Positions 27,879 to 35,348 of a stretch of DNA of 64,000 nucleotides are shown in pieces. The position numbers were made by a program, and so were the translations under genes. The stretch covers positions 1-64,000 of the forward strand of contig JANQNN010000044.1 in the NCBI GenBank assembly GCA_028279545.1, in the 5' to 3' direction. Origin of the DNA: Nitrosopumilaceae archaeon (GTDB lineage Archaea; Thermoproteota; Nitrososphaeria; Nitrososphaerales; Nitrosopumilaceae). The notes below the pieces were generated by a model. That model was not told the origin of the DNA. It searched no databases and was given only the letters and a program-made list of their open reading frames with translations. Numbering within the stretch: the stretch's first letter is position 1; each line of letters begins with the position of its first letter.

Positions 27879-27971
27879 GGACCGGTCGTCTAGTTTGGTT
27901 TGGATGACGCACTCACACTGCGTAAGGAAAATTTCCCGCAAAGGTCGTGGGTTCAAATCCCATCCGGTCCA
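27879..27971 (+). tRNA. tRNA-Val(CAC) with an 18-nt intron in the variable loop
   Basis: Acceptor GGACCGG pairs with CCGGTCC, discriminator A at 27971, no encoded CCA. D-stem GTCT/GGAT with the GG of the D-loop. Anticodon stem ACGCA (27907-27911) pairs with TGCGT (27919-27923); loop CTCACAC gives anticodon CAC at 27914-27916 after U33. T-stem GTGGG/CCCAT with TTCAAAT. Between the anticodon and T-stems there are 23 nt instead of five. Removing 27925-27942 leaves AGGTC, a standard five-base variable loop. TGCG (27919-27922) pairs with CGCA (27937-27940), flanked by 3-nt bulges TAA and AAG, the bulge-helix-bulge arrangement of the archaeal splicing endonuclease. Intron between positions 44 and 45. 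Confidence 0.88.
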
Positions 27972-28043
27972 CTTCCACTTTGCATTCAAATTCGTTAAAT
28001 CTAGCTGTGTGGATTTTTAAAATAAAAAAAGGGCGTAATTAGA

Positions 28044-28895
28044 CTATATTCTTGGCATAATGCTGAGTTTTGATTTTGCAGAAATACCAATAATCGAGAT
28101 TATTGCAATTGCTAAAATCATTACAGCAATTGTTCCAAACTCTGGCACAACTTGTTTTGTTGCAATTTCACCAGGAGCCTCAACGTATAACTCATCATGA
28201 CCAAATCCAACTGATTCTATTGTAATTACAACTGGCATTGAATCTGAGGCATCAACAGACAATGCTGTTGTTGAGTGGGTGTTTGTCAAAGTCCCTTGGT
28301 GCATATGTCCTTCTTCATCAAGTACCACATCAGAACCTTGCGTTGCTTTGATGTTGTAGGTGATGTGTTCTATGCCATTTCCATCAAGGTCAGTCAGTGT
28401 TAGGTCAATTGTCATGGCTTCATTTGCCATTCCCTCACTGGTTTGAATTTCTGCCATGATCTCATTCGGATCCATGACAACTGTTGGTGTTGGTGTTGGT
28501 CCTGCACCTCCAGCTTGAACTTTTACAATTCCTTCCATCCATGGGTGAACCATACAAAAGTATGGAAATTCTCCTTCTTCGTTAAACTGGAATGAGAAGG
28601 TTGTTCCAGCCATAAACAAGCTGCTGTCAAAGACACCAGATGGTCCATCTGTTGCACTTCCTCCAGTTACAGTGTGAGCTGCTGTGTCGTCATTTGACCA
28701 TACTACTTCATCACCAACATTTACTGTAATTTCATATGGAATGTAGCACTCATTAGTTTCCTCACATCCTGGAACAGATGTTCCCTCAGGAGTACTAACA
28801 GTCACGGTTTCAGCAAATGCTGGTTGCATGCCTATAGTCATGACAATTGCAAATATTGCCATTAATGGAAATACGGTTTTGTTTTGTATTTTCAT
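28044..28895 (-). CDS. Secreted plastocyanin-like protein with PEFG-CTERM sorting signal
   Basis: Numbered from the ATG at 28895. Residues 1-28 are a cleavable signal peptide (ends PAFA). Residues 30-127 are a blue-copper domain with ligands His74, Cys114, His117 and Met120. A TPTPT linker follows, then a beta-rich domain (about 140-245). The C-terminus is VVPEFGTIA plus a transmembrane helix and basic tail, which matches the PEFG-CTERM signal known from Nitrosopumilus surface proteins; it probably anchors or processes the protein at the cell surface. The frame extends seven codons upstream, but the signal peptide starts best at 28895. A 32-nt palindrome lies 73 nt upstream. Confidence 0.88.
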   Translation of the reverse strand: MKIQNKTVFPLMAIFAIVMTIGMQPAFAETVTVSTPEGTSVPGCEETNECYIPYEITVNVGDEVVWSNDDTAAHTVTGGSATDGPSGVFDSSLFMAGTTFSFQFNEEGEFPYFCMVHPWMEGIVKVQAGGAGPTPTPTVVMDPNEIMAEIQTSEGMANEAMTIDLTLTDLDGNGIEHITYNIKATQGSDVVLDEEGHMHQGTLTNTHSTTALSVDASDSMPVVITIESVGFGHDELYVEAPGEIATKQVVPEFGTIAVMILAIAIISIIGISAKSKLSIMPRI

Positions 28896-28967
28896 TAGAT
28901 CAAGCCCTTTCCACAAAGATAAAAAACTTGTCCTTGAAAAAAGAAAGTAGCTATAGCAAATTCTTCA

Positions 28968-28999
28968 TTACGACAGTGACAGAACTGTCACTGTCGTAA
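28968..28999. promoter_or_regulatory. Perfect 15-bp inverted repeat, probable operator
   Basis: TTACGACAGTGACAG and its exact complement are separated by AA. It lies 73 nt upstream of the cupredoxin start and 52 nt upstream of a divergent small gene (29051). It contains a nested GTGACAG/CTGTCAC repeat. It is GC-richer than its surroundings and lacks a T-tract, so an operator is more likely than a terminator. Confidence 0.65.
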
Positions 29000-29050
29000 A
29001 TTGTTAAACAAAAGAAATAAACTAAAATTAATTAATACAACTATTACAAG

Positions 29051-29164
29051 ATGGACAAAAAAGATTTGCTGGTTTTATCTGGAATTATTGGCGGAGCAGG
29101 CATTTTTTTAACTTTAATTAATTTAATGGCAAATGGAACTATAGAAAATCCCTTCATTAGATGA
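29051..29164 (+). CDS. Single-pass 37-residue membrane peptide
   Basis: MDKKDLLV starts a hydrophobic helix (LVLSGIIGGAGIFLTLINLM) followed by a short polar tail. The predicted topology is N-in. It is divergent from the copper protein and shares the palindrome-bearing region. Function unknown; possibly a small membrane-complex subunit. Confidence 0.5.
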   Translation: MDKKDLLVLSGIIGGAGIFLTLINLMANGTIENPFIR

Positions 29165-29232
29165 AAGAATAATTACTTTAATCTGAATTTTTACAAAAAA
29201 ATGCACAATTAAAGAGAATTTGTGATTTAATC

Positions 29233-29352
29233 CAATGAATTTTTTCCGGTATCAACCTCGAGAATGCAAAATTAATTGATATATCATGATAGTTCTATTG
29301 TATATTGGTAGGTAAGAAAAACACGTCAGCAAAAAAGGTGATTAATCAAATC
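29233..29352 (+). repeat. Diverged duplicate of the glnA promoter and 5' coding end
   Basis: These 120 bases align without gaps to 47441-47560, the promoter and first 16 codons of glnA, with about 16 differences by eye. Identity is highest from the TATA region through the start codon. It stops abruptly inside the codon that starts the Lys-Lys run of GlnA (after AATCAAATC). Confidence 0.85.
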
Positions 29353-29382
29353 CGATTCTTCTATATTAAAAAAGAAAAGTAG
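29305..29382 (+). pseudogene. Truncated glnA fragment (first 16 codons, then unrelated sequence)
   Basis: Starts with TTG like the intact glnA, reads MVGKKNTSAKKVINQI, then departs into nine unrelated codons and stops at 29382. Of three differences from intact glnA in the coding part, one changes an amino acid (Ala2 to Val) and two are synonymous, so the fragment probably came from a functional second copy. Its TATA region is also preserved, so a 25-residue peptide could still be expressed. Confidence 0.7.
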
Positions 29383-29384
29383 GG

Positions 29385-29465
29385 TTATTCACATGAGCAT
29401 TTACAACTATTATCATTGTTGCAAGAACTACCACACGTGCAAGTACATTTACATTCGCTTGTCAT
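29385..29465 (-). CDS. Metallothionein-like 26-residue Cys-rich peptide
   Basis: Eight cysteines in 26 residues, arranged CKCTCTC then GSSC, then CKCSC near the C-terminus; no aromatic residues. This spacing (C-x-C repeats) is what metallothioneins use to bind Cu(I), Zn or Cd. Translation signals are strong: GGAGGTG (complement of 29471-29477) lies 5 nt before the ATG, one of the best Shine-Dalgarno sequences in the window. A TATA-like TATAATAATATG is just upstream. It faces an HxlR regulator across 105 nt and a TATAGT-A-ACTATA palindrome. Named metallothionein families usually are longer, so this is by pattern only. Confidence 0.65.
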   Translation of the reverse strand: MTSECKCTCTCGSSCNNDNSCKCSCE

Positions 29466-29488
29466 GACATCACCTCCAATCATATTAT

Positions 29489-29501
29489 TATAGTAACTAT
29501 A
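29489..29501. promoter_or_regulatory. TATAGT-A-ACTATA palindrome between the Cys-rich peptide and HxlR gene
   Basis: A 6-bp-arm inverted repeat overlapping the presumed promoter of the Cys-rich peptide. Plausible operator for the adjacent HxlR regulator, but it also overlaps TATA-like sequence, so part of the symmetry may be incidental. Confidence 0.35.
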
Positions 29502-29570
29502 GAAAGTTAAGTTAATAAACAGTCAAGTGTCAAAAAGTATAGCAGGTTAGGTTTTGTTAAGTTGTCACGA

Positions 29571-29969
29571 ATGATAGATTTTCTACCAGAAACATGCAAA
29601 AATGAACCAATTGATAATACTTTTAGAATTATAGGAAAAAAATTCACCATTCACATTCTGAGAAATATGGTTTTACTTGATCAAAACAGGTTTAACGAAT
29701 TTCTAAATTCCATTGAAGGAATCAACCCTAACACATTATCTGCTAGATTGCGTGAAATGGAAGAAGAGCAAATAATTAAAAAAAATGTTACTAAAGGCAA
29801 TCCTGTTAAAATAGAATATGTGTTAACCAATAAAGGAAGAGCCCTTCAACCAATCTTAGAGGAAATGGCAAAATTTTCAATGAAATTTTGTTGTAATGAA
29901 ATTTTCAAAGATGCAAAGCCTCGTACTTTCAAACAAGTCTATGGAAGTACTCTGCCAATCATTGATTGA
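29571..29969 (+). CDS. HxlR-family winged-helix regulator
   Basis: A 132-residue regulator. Seen: CKNEPIDNTFRIIGKKFTIHILRNM, then RFNEFLNSIEGINPNTLSARLREMEEEQII (the typical HxlR recognition helix), then the wing KIEYVLTNKGRALQPILEEM. Cysteines in the N-terminus (ETCKN) and in FCCNE may sense redox or metal. Start at the ATG at 29571; a TTG nine bases upstream is in frame. Likely controls the divergent Cys-rich peptide or itself. Confidence 0.8.
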   Translation: MIDFLPETCKNEPIDNTFRIIGKKFTIHILRNMVLLDQNRFNEFLNSIEGINPNTLSARLREMEEEQIIKKNVTKGNPVKIEYVLTNKGRALQPILEEMAKFSMKFCCNEIFKDAKPRTFKQVYGSTLPIID

Positions 29970-30058
29970 AAAAAAGTATTCAAAGAATTGTGGATATCAA
30001 ATCAAAAATTGCAGCATTTGGTTGAGCCTTAATTCATAGTCTCAATAAAGATAATTTT

Positions 30059-31150
30059 TTAGCATGTGCATTTGTCTTTGATGTTTTTCAAATTTTCAAG
30101 ATACATTCCTTCTTTTTTATATTCTTCAATTATTGATACATCTTTGCTTAATTTTATCCCAATATGATTTGCAACTATGGCAAATCTTTGTTGAAATTTG
30201 TAAATAAAACAAAAAATCATATCATGTTGTTGTAGTAATGGTCCTGTTACATATAGGCCCGATGTTTTTGTAGATTCATCAAAGGAATTTAATAACGCTT
30301 TTCCCTCCTTCCAATAAAATAATCTCTTGATTAATGAGAGACTTCCAGTAAAACCCGTAGCAAGAATTGGCTTTGTCTTTGATTGAATTTTCTTTTTTTC
30401 CGTATAAATTACAAATTCGTTTTGATTCTTTTCTACCCTAATTACTCTTCCAGTATGAAATTCTATCGTGTTATTAGAGTTTACTCTTCTTAGTCTATCT
30501 TTTGTGTATGGAGATATTGTTCTGCTGGGATCTATTTCCTTACTGTTTAACAAGTTCTCCTTGTCAATTATTATGACTCGTTTATTTCGTTCTGCTAAAT
30601 TAATTGCAGTATCCATACCACTTTCATAACCACCAATTACAAAAAATTCATCACCTTGAATCTCATCCCAATTGGTAATCAAGCTGTTGTGAATGCAATG
30701 CTGTGAACCTGGAAATGAATTGTCTTTTGGATATTGGAATTCACCTGCAGCCCAAACTAAAAATTTAGTATTTATTTTTCCTTTGTTAGTGTTTATGACA
30801 AACCCATCTTTTGTTTTTAAAACCGAATCCACATTGGTGTTATTCTGGATTGGCAGCTTAAAATGGGCAGAGAGTTTTCTCAGATAGTCCGCATATTCGT
30901 GTCCACTTGGATGTTCTGTCTGCAATGTCAATGCAGGTGAAGTATCAAAGGAAATTGCATTGAGATCTATCATTCTAAATGAATTGCTAAAAAACGACGG
31001 AGTTAGTAATTTCATCTGTTTTGGCCATTTAAGAAAGGAACTGCCAATATCATTACGTTCTAAAACTGTAAAATTGATTCCCATCTTTTGTAGTATTATT
31101 GATATACCAATTCCTGATGGTCCAGCGCCAACCACAACTACTTCAAACAT
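30059..31150 (-). CDS. FAD/NAD(P)-dependent oxidoreductase (CzcO/flavin monooxygenase-like)
   Basis: Two-dinucleotide-binding flavoprotein. FAD motif VVVGAGPSGIGISIIL at the N-terminus, then KWPKQMKLLTPSFFSN, the substrate-side HPSGHEYADYLRKLSAHF region, and the second Rossmann motif FFVIGGYESGMDTAINLA. LATGFTGSL closes the FAD site. The C-terminus ends CTC. Members range from Baeyer-Villiger monooxygenases to YpdA-type thiol reductases; the fingerprint of true flavin monooxygenases is not clear here. Substrate unknown. Confidence 0.75.
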   Translation of the reverse strand: MFEVVVVGAGPSGIGISIILQKMGINFTVLERNDIGSSFLKWPKQMKLLTPSFFSNSFRMIDLNAISFDTSPALTLQTEHPSGHEYADYLRKLSAHFKLPIQNNTNVDSVLKTKDGFVINTNKGKINTKFLVWAAGEFQYPKDNSFPGSQHCIHNSLITNWDEIQGDEFFVIGGYESGMDTAINLAERNKRVIIIDKENLLNSKEIDPSRTISPYTKDRLRRVNSNNTIEFHTGRVIRVEKNQNEFVIYTEKKKIQSKTKPILATGFTGSLSLIKRLFYWKEGKALLNSFDESTKTSGLYVTGPLLQQHDMIFCFIYKFQQRFAIVANHIGIKLSKDVSIIEEYKKEGMYLENLKNIKDKCTC

Positions 31151-31253
31151 TAGGTCAGTTTCATGCAGTGGCCTATTAAAGTTTTAAATGTTTTTAATAA
31201 GAATTAATAATATTGACGAAATTCTTAATATACAAAAATACCTTAGAATTCCT

Positions 31254-31427
31254 ATGAAAGAATACGAAGCATATGACGTTAAGGCAAGAAAAAAAGTCAA
31301 AATTCTTGATCCCAAAGTAGTTCAGCTCAAAAACAAACGTTGGGCGCTAAAAGGCAAAAGTTCTGCAACTGGTTTGACAGTATTTCGCATACTGGGAAAA
31401 GCTGAAGCAGAAGAGCTAAAAAAATAA
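31254..31427 (+). CDS. Cys-less DUF5679-like protein, paralogue 1
   Basis: A 57-residue protein (EAYDVKARKKVKILDP, VVQLKNKRWALKGKS, TGLTVFRIL). It follows the DUF5679 zinc-ribbon pattern as I recall it (YCxxC, then DPxxVTLKNGRxALKG, then CPxCGTxxFRI), but the four cysteines are Asp, Ala, Ser and Thr. Paralogues at 54142-54321 and 59774-59953 share the same substitutions. ATG chosen because TATA-like CTTAATATA is centred about 26 nt upstream; an earlier ATG at 31188 is in frame but would place the TATA box inside the gene. Confidence 0.65.
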   Translation: MKEYEAYDVKARKKVKILDPKVVQLKNKRWALKGKSSATGLTVFRILGKAEAEELKK

Positions 31428-31444
31428 CTATTGGTTTTTGAAAA

Positions 31445-32248
31445 ATGGTAAATCAACCTTATAGTTTAACAGGAAAGTATGTTGAAAATCTAAAAACGAC
31501 ACAAAATTCCACAAAAGAAGAAGATAGTCAGATTTATTCAAAATACGTCCCAAAAAATATTCAAAATAGCTGGAAAAAATTATTTTCAAAACAATTGTAT
31601 GGGATTGGCAAGGATATAATGTACAACAAAAATCTCTTACTACAGTATGGCTTTACTAAACTGAGACCTCCAAATCCTGAAAAGGGAAGTAGTCAGTATA
31701 CATTAACTGGTAAAAATGATCAAATAATTCTATGGGGTTTTGGAATGGTATTTGCTACAAAAAACAAAGGGCTTTTTTTGTGGCGTCATGAATTTGTGCC
31801 AAAGTTATTAGATGTTAATACACTCTCATCTCAGGTATGGGCACCTGAACAACTTCCACAATGTACAATACCAAAAACTCCCGATGAAATGCTTCTAACG
31901 TTACAACTACTTTTTAAATCCATGAAGTGGTTAGAAGGTTATGAAAAATGGATAATAGCAACATGTGGACAATCATATCGTGATAAATCGCTCCAAGCTG
32001 CAAACTCATCCAATGTAACTTCTTTTTACTTAGATCAAAAATGGTCAGAATTAAATAAAAAATTTGAAAAAATTCTAACAAATTCTGAACCAGAGCAAAA
32101 CTATGATGTTATTGAATCAGAGCCAGTACAACCCAATTTTGAACATCCTATTGTAATACCAGAAAAAATTTGTGGTCCATGTGGGGATATGTATCCAGAA
32201 AATGGGGAATTTTGTCCATCATGTGGATGGGAGGACTTGCCATGTTAA
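31445..32248 (+). CDS. Uncharacterised protein with C-terminal zinc ribbon
   Basis: A 267-residue soluble protein. Residues 1-230 show no recognised motif. The end has two CxxC pairs (CGPCGDMYPENGEFCPSCGW), a zinc ribbon resembling those of rubrerythrin-like or RNA-polymerase-associated proteins. It follows paralogue 1 by 17 nt in the same direction and may share its transcript. Function unknown. Confidence 0.6.
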   Translation: MVNQPYSLTGKYVENLKTTQNSTKEEDSQIYSKYVPKNIQNSWKKLFSKQLYGIGKDIMYNKNLLLQYGFTKLRPPNPEKGSSQYTLTGKNDQIILWGFGMVFATKNKGLFLWRHEFVPKLLDVNTLSSQVWAPEQLPQCTIPKTPDEMLLTLQLLFKSMKWLEGYEKWIIATCGQSYRDKSLQAANSSNVTSFYLDQKWSELNKKFEKILTNSEPEQNYDVIESEPVQPNFEHPIVIPEKICGPCGDMYPENGEFCPSCGWEDLPC

Positions 32249-32294
32249 CGATTACCTCTGTTACAAAAAATAATCCTGTTGGTAAAACTTTTGA

Positions 32295-33935
32295 TCAAAT
32301 TTGAAGAAAAATATTCAAAAGTTTATCAAAATGTGCCAACAATAATGTAAACGCAATAACTGCAATTATTTGCTTTGCTACTGTTTTGGTTGCAAATGCC
32401 CATGACATCTCACGTACTATAGTCAAGAAAGTCACAATACATGGAAGCAATGTTCCTGCAAGATAAACTCCTGTCAATATCTGAATTGCTGAAAGCGAGT
32501 TCACCAGATTGGGTTCAGCAAGCAGTAACAGCCCATCTTTTCGGATAGAGCCAAATATTATTGCAAGCGATGAATCTTCAGGTAGATTGAAAAATCTCAT
32601 TATGAAACCAAGTTCGTTTGCAAAATAATCAATAATTCCCGTCCAATGTAAAATGGATGCAACAAATGTGATTGCAAAAAAGATTGGTAATGCCATCTTA
32701 AAGAATTGGGTTACGTTTTGCTTTGACTCTCTCCAAATTGACCGGAATGTAGGTCTTTCAAAAAATATCTGCCCCTCAATTACTGGCATGTTTAGCCTGA
32801 CACGGTTTTTCTTTGCGCTAACTAGTCGGGTATAAAGGATGGTCGTTCCAGTTAAATAAAGCAAAAATGGGGTCACCAACCATGGCATACCTGCTGCAGC
32901 GAAGACAGCAATAGATGCACCAAATTGATACGAACATGCAGAACCAAAACTTATTGCAGAAATAGTTGTACCTCTTGAGCAACTTGAGCAGGATCTACTA
33001 CTAATGACGGCAGGAACATTACAACCAAATCCCATTACTATTCGAGTTACATCCCTTCCACTTACTCCGATTCGCTTTACTAGTGGATGAATTGCCAATG
33101 ATGTTCTGTCCAGTAATCCAGTTGACTTGTAAATCCCAAGTAATAATGCATATATTGTAACTACAGGGGCTGCCCAAACAAAAAGAAAAGGTCCCATAGA
33201 AATGAATCCATAGTCTCCAGCAAGAATGTCCATCAATGGCGATGGAAGGGTTCTTAGATTTTCTATTGGTTCTCTTAGAAGTTCTGCTATTATTGGATGA
33301 ACAAAGTCTGCAAAATAATTTGCTCCAATAACTGATAATATCGAAGGAGATAGTAATAAAACTAGTCCAATTAAAATTCCCATGTGTTCTTTTTCAAGAA
33401 TTGTTGGTTTTGGTCTAATTGAAATTCCTGTATGAAATGTTTTGTTTGAAAATATGCGGGGGTTTTCTAATGCATAAAAAATCCTACTTTTTTGAGATTC
33501 GGTAATTCTTCGCGCATCAACAGCTATTATAGGCATCTTTAGATCTTGTTCTAGATTTTCAAGTGTATTGGCAGCATTTTTGGAATTTACTCTGTCCCAA
33601 TTTGTTATTATTATTGCTCCTTTCTTGTTTTTAATCAATGGGAAAAAATACTCAAGATCCTCATCTATGCTTGTGGCACGAGCAACAAGCAATATGGTAT
33701 CGTCTCCCTTCATTGATGAAATCGCAATCTTTGTTGTTTCACTGTCAGAATCAAAAATGATTCCAGGAGTATCGACAAACGTAAATCTTCCGTTGTTGTA
33801 AGATTCCCTTGAAACAGTAGATCCTTTTAGATTACTACTCTCTGCATCTTTTCCAGTAAGCGATGAGATTAATTCTGATTTTCCAACTCCTTCTTTGCCA
33901 ATTACTACAAATTGGCGATATTCAGTATATGTCAT
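32295..33935 (-). CDS. feoB: FeoB-like ferrous iron transporter
   Basis: G domain in the first 160 residues: G1 GKEGVGKS, G3 DTPG, and a G4 that reads NWDR where FeoB usually has NxxD/NKxD. Then a long membrane part with the gate signatures GFGCNVPAV and SCSSCSRGTTISAISFGS, and a second gate region (GSIRKDGLLLL). At 546 residues it lacks the usual helical GDI domain length. Imports Fe(II) driven by or regulated by GTP. The altered G4 suggests weak or altered guanine specificity. No feoA nearby. Confidence 0.85.
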   Translation of the reverse strand: MTYTEYRQFVVIGKEGVGKSELISSLTGKDAESSNLKGSTVSRESYNNGRFTFVDTPGIIFDSDSETTKIAISSMKGDDTILLVARATSIDEDLEYFFPLIKNKKGAIIITNWDRVNSKNAANTLENLEQDLKMPIIAVDARRITESQKSRIFYALENPRIFSNKTFHTGISIRPKPTILEKEHMGILIGLVLLLSPSILSVIGANYFADFVHPIIAELLREPIENLRTLPSPLMDILAGDYGFISMGPFLFVWAAPVVTIYALLLGIYKSTGLLDRTSLAIHPLVKRIGVSGRDVTRIVMGFGCNVPAVISSRSCSSCSRGTTISAISFGSACSYQFGASIAVFAAAGMPWLVTPFLLYLTGTTILYTRLVSAKKNRVRLNMPVIEGQIFFERPTFRSIWRESKQNVTQFFKMALPIFFAITFVASILHWTGIIDYFANELGFIMRFFNLPEDSSLAIIFGSIRKDGLLLLAEPNLVNSLSAIQILTGVYLAGTLLPCIVTFLTIVREMSWAFATKTVAKQIIAVIAFTLLLAHFDKLLNIFLQI

Positions 33936-34217
33936 AATAAAAGAGAAAAATGGGGTTTAACACCTTCAGTCCCAAGATTTACTTGAATCCGTCTTGTCAT
34001 ATCCCAAGCATCAGGCTCGCATTATTTATTTATTATTAAATATATCATATTTTTTCATAATTCTTATTAAATTTATAAAATTTATTAATACCACGCATAA
34101 TGTGAAGTTAGCATCCAAAGGTTACACAATATTGACGAGTTATTCCTGCAAGATTGTGTATAGAAGAAAGAATAAAACAAGAAGAGCGCAATACAAATGA
34201 AAAGGTGAAAAAAAATT

Positions 34218-34385
34218 ATGGAATGTCCAGAATGTGGAGCAAATCTAACCATCCCAGATGACGCGTCTGTAGGGGAAATTATCTCCTGTCCTGATTGTGG
34301 AGCTGATTATGAAATATCAAAAAAAGATGGATCTAATGTTGAGCTAAAGCAAGCAGAAAGTGTAGGCGAAGACTGGGGAGAATAG
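34218..34385 (+). CDS. lysW: LysW alpha-aminoadipate/amino-group carrier protein
   Basis: A 55-residue protein: zinc-finger pairs CPEC and CPDC, and the conserved acidic C-terminus EDWGE, whose final glutamate is the attachment point for alpha-aminoadipate (or glutamate) in archaeal lysine/arginine synthesis. Shine-Dalgarno AGGTGA lies 9 nt upstream. Usually clustered with lysX/lysZ/lysY/lysJ/lysK; here it stands alone in a run of small proteins, so its partner genes must be elsewhere. Confidence 0.88.
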   Translation: MECPECGANLTIPDDASVGEIISCPDCGADYEISKKDGSNVELKQAESVGEDWGE

Positions 34386-34572
34386 TGTTAAAAATTTGTG
34401 CAGTGTTTTACAAACTATGGTCTGAAGAGCAACACAATGTGCTCTCAGTTGTATATACAATGTTGGACTGTAAAAATACAACAGTATAAAACGAATCTTT
34501 ACAATTTCATACGATATTTCTCTCTGTTCTCATCTGCAAGTATTTTTGTAATTAGTAATAATTTTGTAATTT

Positions 34573-34752
34573 TTATGGTCCTACAAAACCACACGATGGG
34601 CAAGTATATTTTTTAGCAAACTCTCTGCATCTTTGGCATCTCCAAATTAAATCAAATCCGCATTCAGGACAATTGAATTTAACAGATTTATCCTTAGGCA
34701 TAATAGGTCTGTTACAACCATTACAGGTTGGTAAAACAATAGTAGACGACAT
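34573..34752 (-). CDS. Zinc-ribbon RNA-binding protein (COG2888 type)
   Basis: A 59-residue protein with four CxxC pairs: CNGC, CPEC, CQRC and CPSC, with FNCPECGFDLIWRCQRCR and a C-terminal CGFVGP. This pattern matches the small archaeal zinc-ribbon family annotated as RNA-binding and involved in translation. It lies opposite lysW and near S27Ae, in a cluster of small translation-related zinc proteins. Confidence 0.8.
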   Translation of the reverse strand: MSSTIVLPTCNGCNRPIMPKDKSVKFNCPECGFDLIWRCQRCREFAKKYTCPSCGFVGP

Positions 34753-34854
34753 AAAGCAAATTTTTTGTAAACATCATTTATAGTTTGCTTAGAAATTGAG
34801 TCGATTCATTTTAAAATTATTTTAAATTGTCCTTAAATCAAGGTATGAAAAGTT

Positions 34855-34971
34855 TTACCTGAACCTTTTACCCCTAAGCCATTTCAAAATACCACTAGTG
34901 TGAAAATCAAAATCTTCATTTTTTGGAATTGCTTCAAAGATTTGCAGAGTAATTGATTCTGTGCTTTTCAT
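34855..34971 (-). CDS. Small basic protein, 38 residues, unknown
   Basis: A short ORF with coherent composition (ITLQIFEAIPKNEDF then ILKWLRGKRFR). Lies between the zinc-ribbon gene and S27Ae on the minus strand. No recognised motif; the end is basic. Low support. Confidence 0.4.
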   Translation of the reverse strand: MKSTESITLQIFEAIPKNEDFDFHTSGILKWLRGKRFR

Positions 34972-35089
34972 TTTACTATTAAATGGACTTTTCGGGTTGC
35001 AATAATGTTCAGAAAGAATTGATTAAATATTCCTAGGTTTTAATTTCTAAGTGATGGTTGTAACAAACCTATTAGGAGAAATATGAATA

Positions 35090-35263
35090 ATGGCAGGAAA
35101 GAAAGGCTTTAGTCCAAAAGTTCATACATATTATAAAGTCGAGGGAGACAAAGTTTCGCGAATTAGAAAGATTTGTGTCAGATGTGGCAAAGGGGTTTTC
35201 ATGTCAGAACACAAAGACAGACGCTCCTGTGGCAAATGTAAAGATACAGAATTTATACAATAA
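35090..35263 (+). CDS. rps27ae: Ribosomal protein S27Ae
   Basis: A 57-residue zinc-ribbon small-subunit ribosomal protein. Seen: [20 protein letters not shown], the [12 protein letters not shown] motif, and a C-terminal TEFIQ. Typical of archaea and, as the ubiquitin-fusion S31/S27a, of eukaryotes. GGAG lies 11 nt before the ATG. Confidence 0.92.
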   Translation: MAGKKGFSPKVHTYYKVEGDKVSRIRKICVRCGKGVFMSEHKDRRSCGKCKDTEFIQ

Positions 35264-35348
35264 ATTTTGAAATAATGAATAAAAATAAGGCAGTACGTTT
35301 TACGAATGCTCCACCAATGTTATAATTTGTGCCAACTCAATTTACTTT

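Noticed and set aside
27879-27971. Reading the tRNA as type II (Leu/Ser) with a long variable arm
   Set aside because: The anticodon loop gives CAC (Val), and the extra 18 nt form a splice motif whose removal restores a normal five-base variable loop.
29459-29470. GTCATGAC palindrome at the Cys-rich peptide start
   Set aside because: Arises from the start codon context; short and probably chance.
33994-34200. 68-codon ORF upstream of lysW
   Set aside because: Low-complexity, AT-driven Phe/Ile/Lys content; no ribosome-binding site; overlaps the likely lysW promoter.
34398-34616. 72-codon plus-strand ORF
   Set aside because: Opposite the better-supported zinc-ribbon gene on the minus strand; amino-acid content is random-looking.
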